Below, piece by piece: positions 14,204-17,194 of a stretch of DNA of 17,194 nt (positions within the stretch are counted from its first letter, which is position 1; each line of letters begins with the position of its first letter). A program made the position numbers and the translations under genes. Location: NCBI GenBank assembly GCA_027297085.1, contig JAPUIL010000494.1:1-17194 (forward strand), given 5' to 3'. The DNA is from Verrucomicrobiota bacterium. GTDB lineage: Bacteria > Verrucomicrobiota > Verrucomicrobiia > Opitutales > UBA2995. The notes under the pieces are model-generated. The model made no database searches and was not told where the DNA came from. It saw nothing but the letters and a program-made list of their open reading frames with translations.

Positions 14204-17194
14204 ATGCATGGAATAATCGCCTGGTTCGCACGCAATGGCGTTGCCTCTAATTTGCTGATGATTGCCATCCTGGGAGGTGGGATCTGGTCCATCTCCAATA
14301 AAATTATTCTGCAGGAGTACCCGGAATTTCCTAGTCGAGACATAAGAGTAACCGTCTCCTATCGTGGTGCCACTCCCGGAGAAATCGAACAGGCCATTGT
14401 TACGCGCCTTGAAGAAAGCCTCTATGATATTGAGGGCGTCAAGGAAATGGAAGCAAGAGCCAGTGCCAACTCCGGGTCGGTAACGCTGGAAATTGAAGAT
14501 GGCTATGATCTGAGCGAAAAGCTGGATGAGGTAACCAATCGTGTCTCCACTATCCGTACCTTTCCGCCCGAAGCAGAACGCCCACAGATCAGTTTGAGGT
14601 CGCGTTCTGAACGGGTTATAACCATGGTTCTGTCCGGTGAATTAAGCGAGAAAGACCTCACTAAACTAGGTGAGCAAATACGGGACGAAGTTTCCAATAT
14701 TCCCGGAATTACCCTGGCTGCGCTGAAGGCCGTACGTCCTTATGAAATCGCTATCGAAATTTCCGAATCCACGCTTAAGCAATATGGACTTACCTTTGAT
14801 CAGGTTACCCGCGCCATTCGTTCTTCTTCCGTTGATCTGTCGGCCGGTAGTGTTAAAACAGAAACCGGCCGCATTTTGCTCCGTACTAATCAACAGGCAT
14901 ACAACCATGATGATTATTCATCCATCACCATTTTGACTCGCGCCGACGGTACGAAAATCACCTTAGGAGATATTGCTACGGTCATTGATGGCTTTGATGA
15001 AACACCAATCGTGGCTCGCTACAACGGCGAGCGTGCTATTGCCATCGATATCTTTAGGACTGGCATGCAAAACATCATTGAGATTGGAGATGACGTTAAG
15101 GAATTCATTGCCATGAAGCAGGGACAGTTGCCTGAAGGCATCAAGTTGACTTATTGGTCCGATGATTCGGAACGGATCAAAGTCCGCCTGTCCACCCTCA
15201 TGGATAGCGCCATTATAGGTTTCGTTCTTGTACTTCTCATTCTATCTCTTTTTCTCCGGCCAACTTTGGCATTCTGGGTAGCATGGGGAATCCCGATTGC
15301 ATTTGAGGGTACGTTTTTATTACTCCCTTACATGGGTGTTTCACTCAACGTCATTACCCTCATGGCCTTTATTACTACCTTGGGTATCGTAGTAGATGAT
15401 GCTATTGTGACGGGGGAAAATGTCTTTCAGCATATGCAACGAGGTGAAAACCCTCTGGCCGCATCAATCAAAGGAACCCAGGAGGTGGCCATTCCGGTTA
15501 TTTTTGGTGTTATCACCACGATGGTGGCGTTTTTTCCGCTCATGCTACAATCTGGCACCGGAGGGAGCATCTACAAGAACATCCCCATGGTGGTCATACC
15601 GGTTTTGTTTTTCTCCTTAATTGAGTCTAAGCTTATTTTACCGGCCCACTTGAAGCATTGCGCCCATCTGGCGGACAAAAATGAGAAACAGAATATTCTC
15701 ACCAAGTTTCAACGGTTTTTCGCGGACGGTCTGGAACGGTCCATACTGAAATATTACCGGCCTGTCTTAAATTGGGCTTTGATCAATCGTTACATTTCCA
15801 CCGCTGTTTTCATAGGTTTTCTGCTGGTCTTTGTGGCCCTTGTTTTAGGCGACCGGATCGGTTACCGCAGGCGAACCAGCACTCCGCAGGATACGACCAC
15901 CATCACCTTACAAATGCCGGCGGGTACGAATTTTGAATCCACCTTGGAGAAGGTGAGGATCATTGAAGCAGCTGCCTTGAAGTTGAAAATGGATGTGAAC
16001 GAACGATTTGGCACTACGGTCATTCAAAACGTTTTTGCCACAGCAGGCGGACAGCCTTTTGGCGAACAGGGTCGACGTGGAGGTCCTTCGGCTGGAGTGG
16101 CCGAGGTAGGAGAGATTTTAATAGAGCTGACGCCTTCCGAGACACGGGATGTGGACTATGGGGGCAGAGAGTTGGTTGCTGAAATGCGCAATCTGGTTCC
16201 TCCTATGCCGGAGGCAGAGCAGTTGAACTTTTCTTTTCAACGGGGAGGTGGCCGTGCTGCAATGACGTTCAAGCTTGTCCATCCGGATGTCGAAATGCTT
16301 AAGGCAGCTTCCGCGGATCTTCAAAGGAAATTGGCTTCCTTTGAAGGCCTCTATGACATCGCAGATTCCTACGAAAGGGCCAATGATGAGTTTGAATTGG
16401 ACCTGAAACCTGAAGCCGAGTACCTGGGTGTAACGGCATCAAATCTTGCTCAACAGGTACGGACCGCCTTTTTCGGTTCGGAAGCGCAACGCATTCAACG
16501 AGGCCGCGATGAAATTCGAGTGATGGTCCGGTATCCAGAATCGGAACGTCGTTCACTAGGTTCCCTGCAGACCATGATGATCAGAACGGCAAATGGGACC
16601 GAAGTGCCATTTGAAACGGTGGCCGAAATTATTCCTGGAAGGAGTCTGCCTTCTATCCAGCGTGTAGACCGTAAGCGCATCATCGAGGTGACTGCGGACG
16701 GCGATACCCAGGAACTGGACATCGAATCGATGGAAGCGGAAATTCTGGAAGTATTCATACCCGAGCTTGTGGCTACCAAATATCCCGGTATGCAAATTGA
16801 AGTGAGTGGGCGGGCTGCTGAGTCGCGAGAAAATCAACGTGAAATGATAATGGGAATCTATTTTATTCTGGTGGTTATTTACGCTCTTTTGGCCATTCCC
16901 TTTAGAAGTTATTTTCAACCGATTATCGTTATGTCAGCCATTCCCTTCGGTGTGGTAGGAGCGATCCTGGGACACTATTTTATGGCCAGATTCTTTGGTT
17001 TCAATAATGGGGTTCCGATTATAACTCAGCAGTCTATCTTTGGCATGATGGCTCTGTCCGGAGTTGTGGTTAACGACAGTCTGGTGATGCTTCATTTCAT
17101 GAATCGAAAAGTGAAGGAAGGTATGCCTTTGAGTGAAGCGGTTCGGATTGCCGGAGTTAGACGCTTCCGTCCCATCCTGCTTACCTCTTTAACT
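14204..17194 (+). CDS. RND multidrug efflux permease (AcrB/HAE-like), 3' partial
   Basis: The frame is open from the ATG at 14204 to the window edge, giving 997 codons of an expected 1020-1050, so only the C-terminus is missing. The N-terminus MHGIIAWFARNGVASNLLM leads into helix 1, followed by the porter domain (YPEFPSRDI, YRGATPGEIE). The helix 4 proton-relay pair is D398-D399 in GIVVDDAIV, matching Asp407-Asp408 of AcrB. The second half repeats the fold and ends with GVVVNDSLV (953-961) in the helix 11 region, then RPILLT. It should be an inner-membrane trimer that exports substrates with proton antiport, working with the fusion protein and outer-membrane channel encoded just upstream. Substrates may be drugs, bile-like compounds or lipids; the sequence does not tell. 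No Shine-Dalgarno is seen at the start. The 46 bases before it contain nothing but a 17-codon frame that I do not believe. Confidence 0.93.
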   Translation, partial: MHGIIAWFARNGVASNLLMIAILGGGIWSISNKIILQEYPEFPSRDIRVTVSYRGATPGEIEQAIVTRLEESLYDIEGVKEMEARASANSGSVTLEIEDGYDLSEKLDEVTNRVSTIRTFPPEAERPQISLRSRSERVITMVLSGELSEKDLTKLGEQIRDEVSNIPGITLAALKAVRPYEIAIEISESTLKQYGLTFDQVTRAIRSSSVDLSAGSVKTETGRILLRTNQQAYNHDDYSSITILTRADGTKITLGDIATVIDGFDETPIVARYNGERAIAIDIFRTGMQNIIEIGDDVKEFIAMKQGQLPEGIKLTYWSDDSERIKVRLSTLMDSAIIGFVLVLLILSLFLRPTLAFWVAWGIPIAFEGTFLLLPYMGVSLNVITLMAFITTLGIVVDDAIVTGENVFQHMQRGENPLAASIKGTQEVAIPVIFGVITTMVAFFPLMLQSGTGGSIYKNIPMVVIPVLFFSLIESKLILPAHLKHCAHLADKNEKQNILTKFQRFFADGLERSILKYYRPVLNWALINRYISTAVFIGFLLVFVALVLGDRIGYRRRTSTPQDTTTITLQMPAGTNFESTLEKVRIIEAAALKLKMDVNERFGTTVIQNVFATAGGQPFGEQGRRGGPSAGVAEVGEILIELTPSETRDVDYGGRELVAEMRNLVPPMPEAEQLNFSFQRGGGRAAMTFKLVHPDVEMLKAASADLQRKLASFEGLYDIADSYERANDEFELDLKPEAEYLGVTASNLAQQVRTAFFGSEAQRIQRGRDEIRVMVRYPESERRSLGSLQTMMIRTANGTEVPFETVAEIIPGRSLPSIQRVDRKRIIEVTADGDTQELDIESMEAEILEVFIPELVATKYPGMQIEVSGRAAESRENQREMIMGIYFILVVIYALLAIPFRSYFQPIIVMSAIPFGVVGAILGHYFMARFFGFNNGVPIITQQSIFGMMALSGVVVNDSLVMLHFMNRKVKEGMPLSEAVRIAGVRRFRPILLTSLT

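Noticed and set aside
14163..14216. A 17-codon open frame starting with ATG just before the RND pump.
   Set aside because: It overlaps the pump start, has no recognisable content and no ribosome binding site; probably chance.

Overview
The window looks like chromosomal DNA of a Gram-negative bacterium, most likely Verrucomicrobiota of the Opitutae type. The evidence is indirect: a secreted protein combines calcium-binding Asp repeats, a Calx-beta domain and a C-terminal module with LEYAFG and YLRP motifs that I associate with secreted proteins of that group; lipoproteins and an RND efflux system show an outer membrane; and almost no gene start has a Shine-Dalgarno sequence. No rRNA, tRNA, CRISPR array, insertion sequence or phage gene is visible.

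Layout. (1) Positions 2-4983, plus strand: the 3' part of a large secreted Calx-beta protein, a Tat-exported lipoprotein with a mannonate-dehydratase-like TIM barrel, and a polytopic membrane protein that may be a GT-C-type glycosyltransferase. (2) Positions 5082-7594, minus strand, converging on block 1: a tight operon of a GT2 glycosyltransferase with two C-terminal membrane helices, an AglD/UPF0104-type membrane protein and a SAM methyltransferase, which together suggest lipid-linked sugar synthesis or surface glycan work. (3) About 670 bases without genes (7595-8264), holding a clear pair of inverted GTAG-type palindromes (REPIN/BIME-like), a second possible palindromic repeat and a further hairpin. 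(4) 8265-9371, plus strand: an acyl-lipid or acyl-CoA desaturase with all three histidine boxes and a long charged coiled-coil tail. (5) 9409-10939, minus strand: a SAM methyltransferase and an exported SGNH/GDSL hydrolase. (6) 11223 to the window end, plus strand: a complete tripartite RND efflux operon in the order outer-membrane factor, membrane fusion protein, inner-membrane RND pump; the pump runs off the window after 997 codons.

How the genes work together: the efflux genes form one machine spanning both membranes. The minus-strand GT2, membrane protein and methyltransferase probably share one pathway. The exported UxuA-like protein and its large secreted neighbour may serve polysaccharide or uronate use outside the cytoplasm, but that is inference. 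I see no convincing wholly new system. The most unusual items are the REPIN, the exported UxuA-like protein with a conservatively remodelled metal site, and the C-terminal extensions on the desaturase and the membrane fusion protein.
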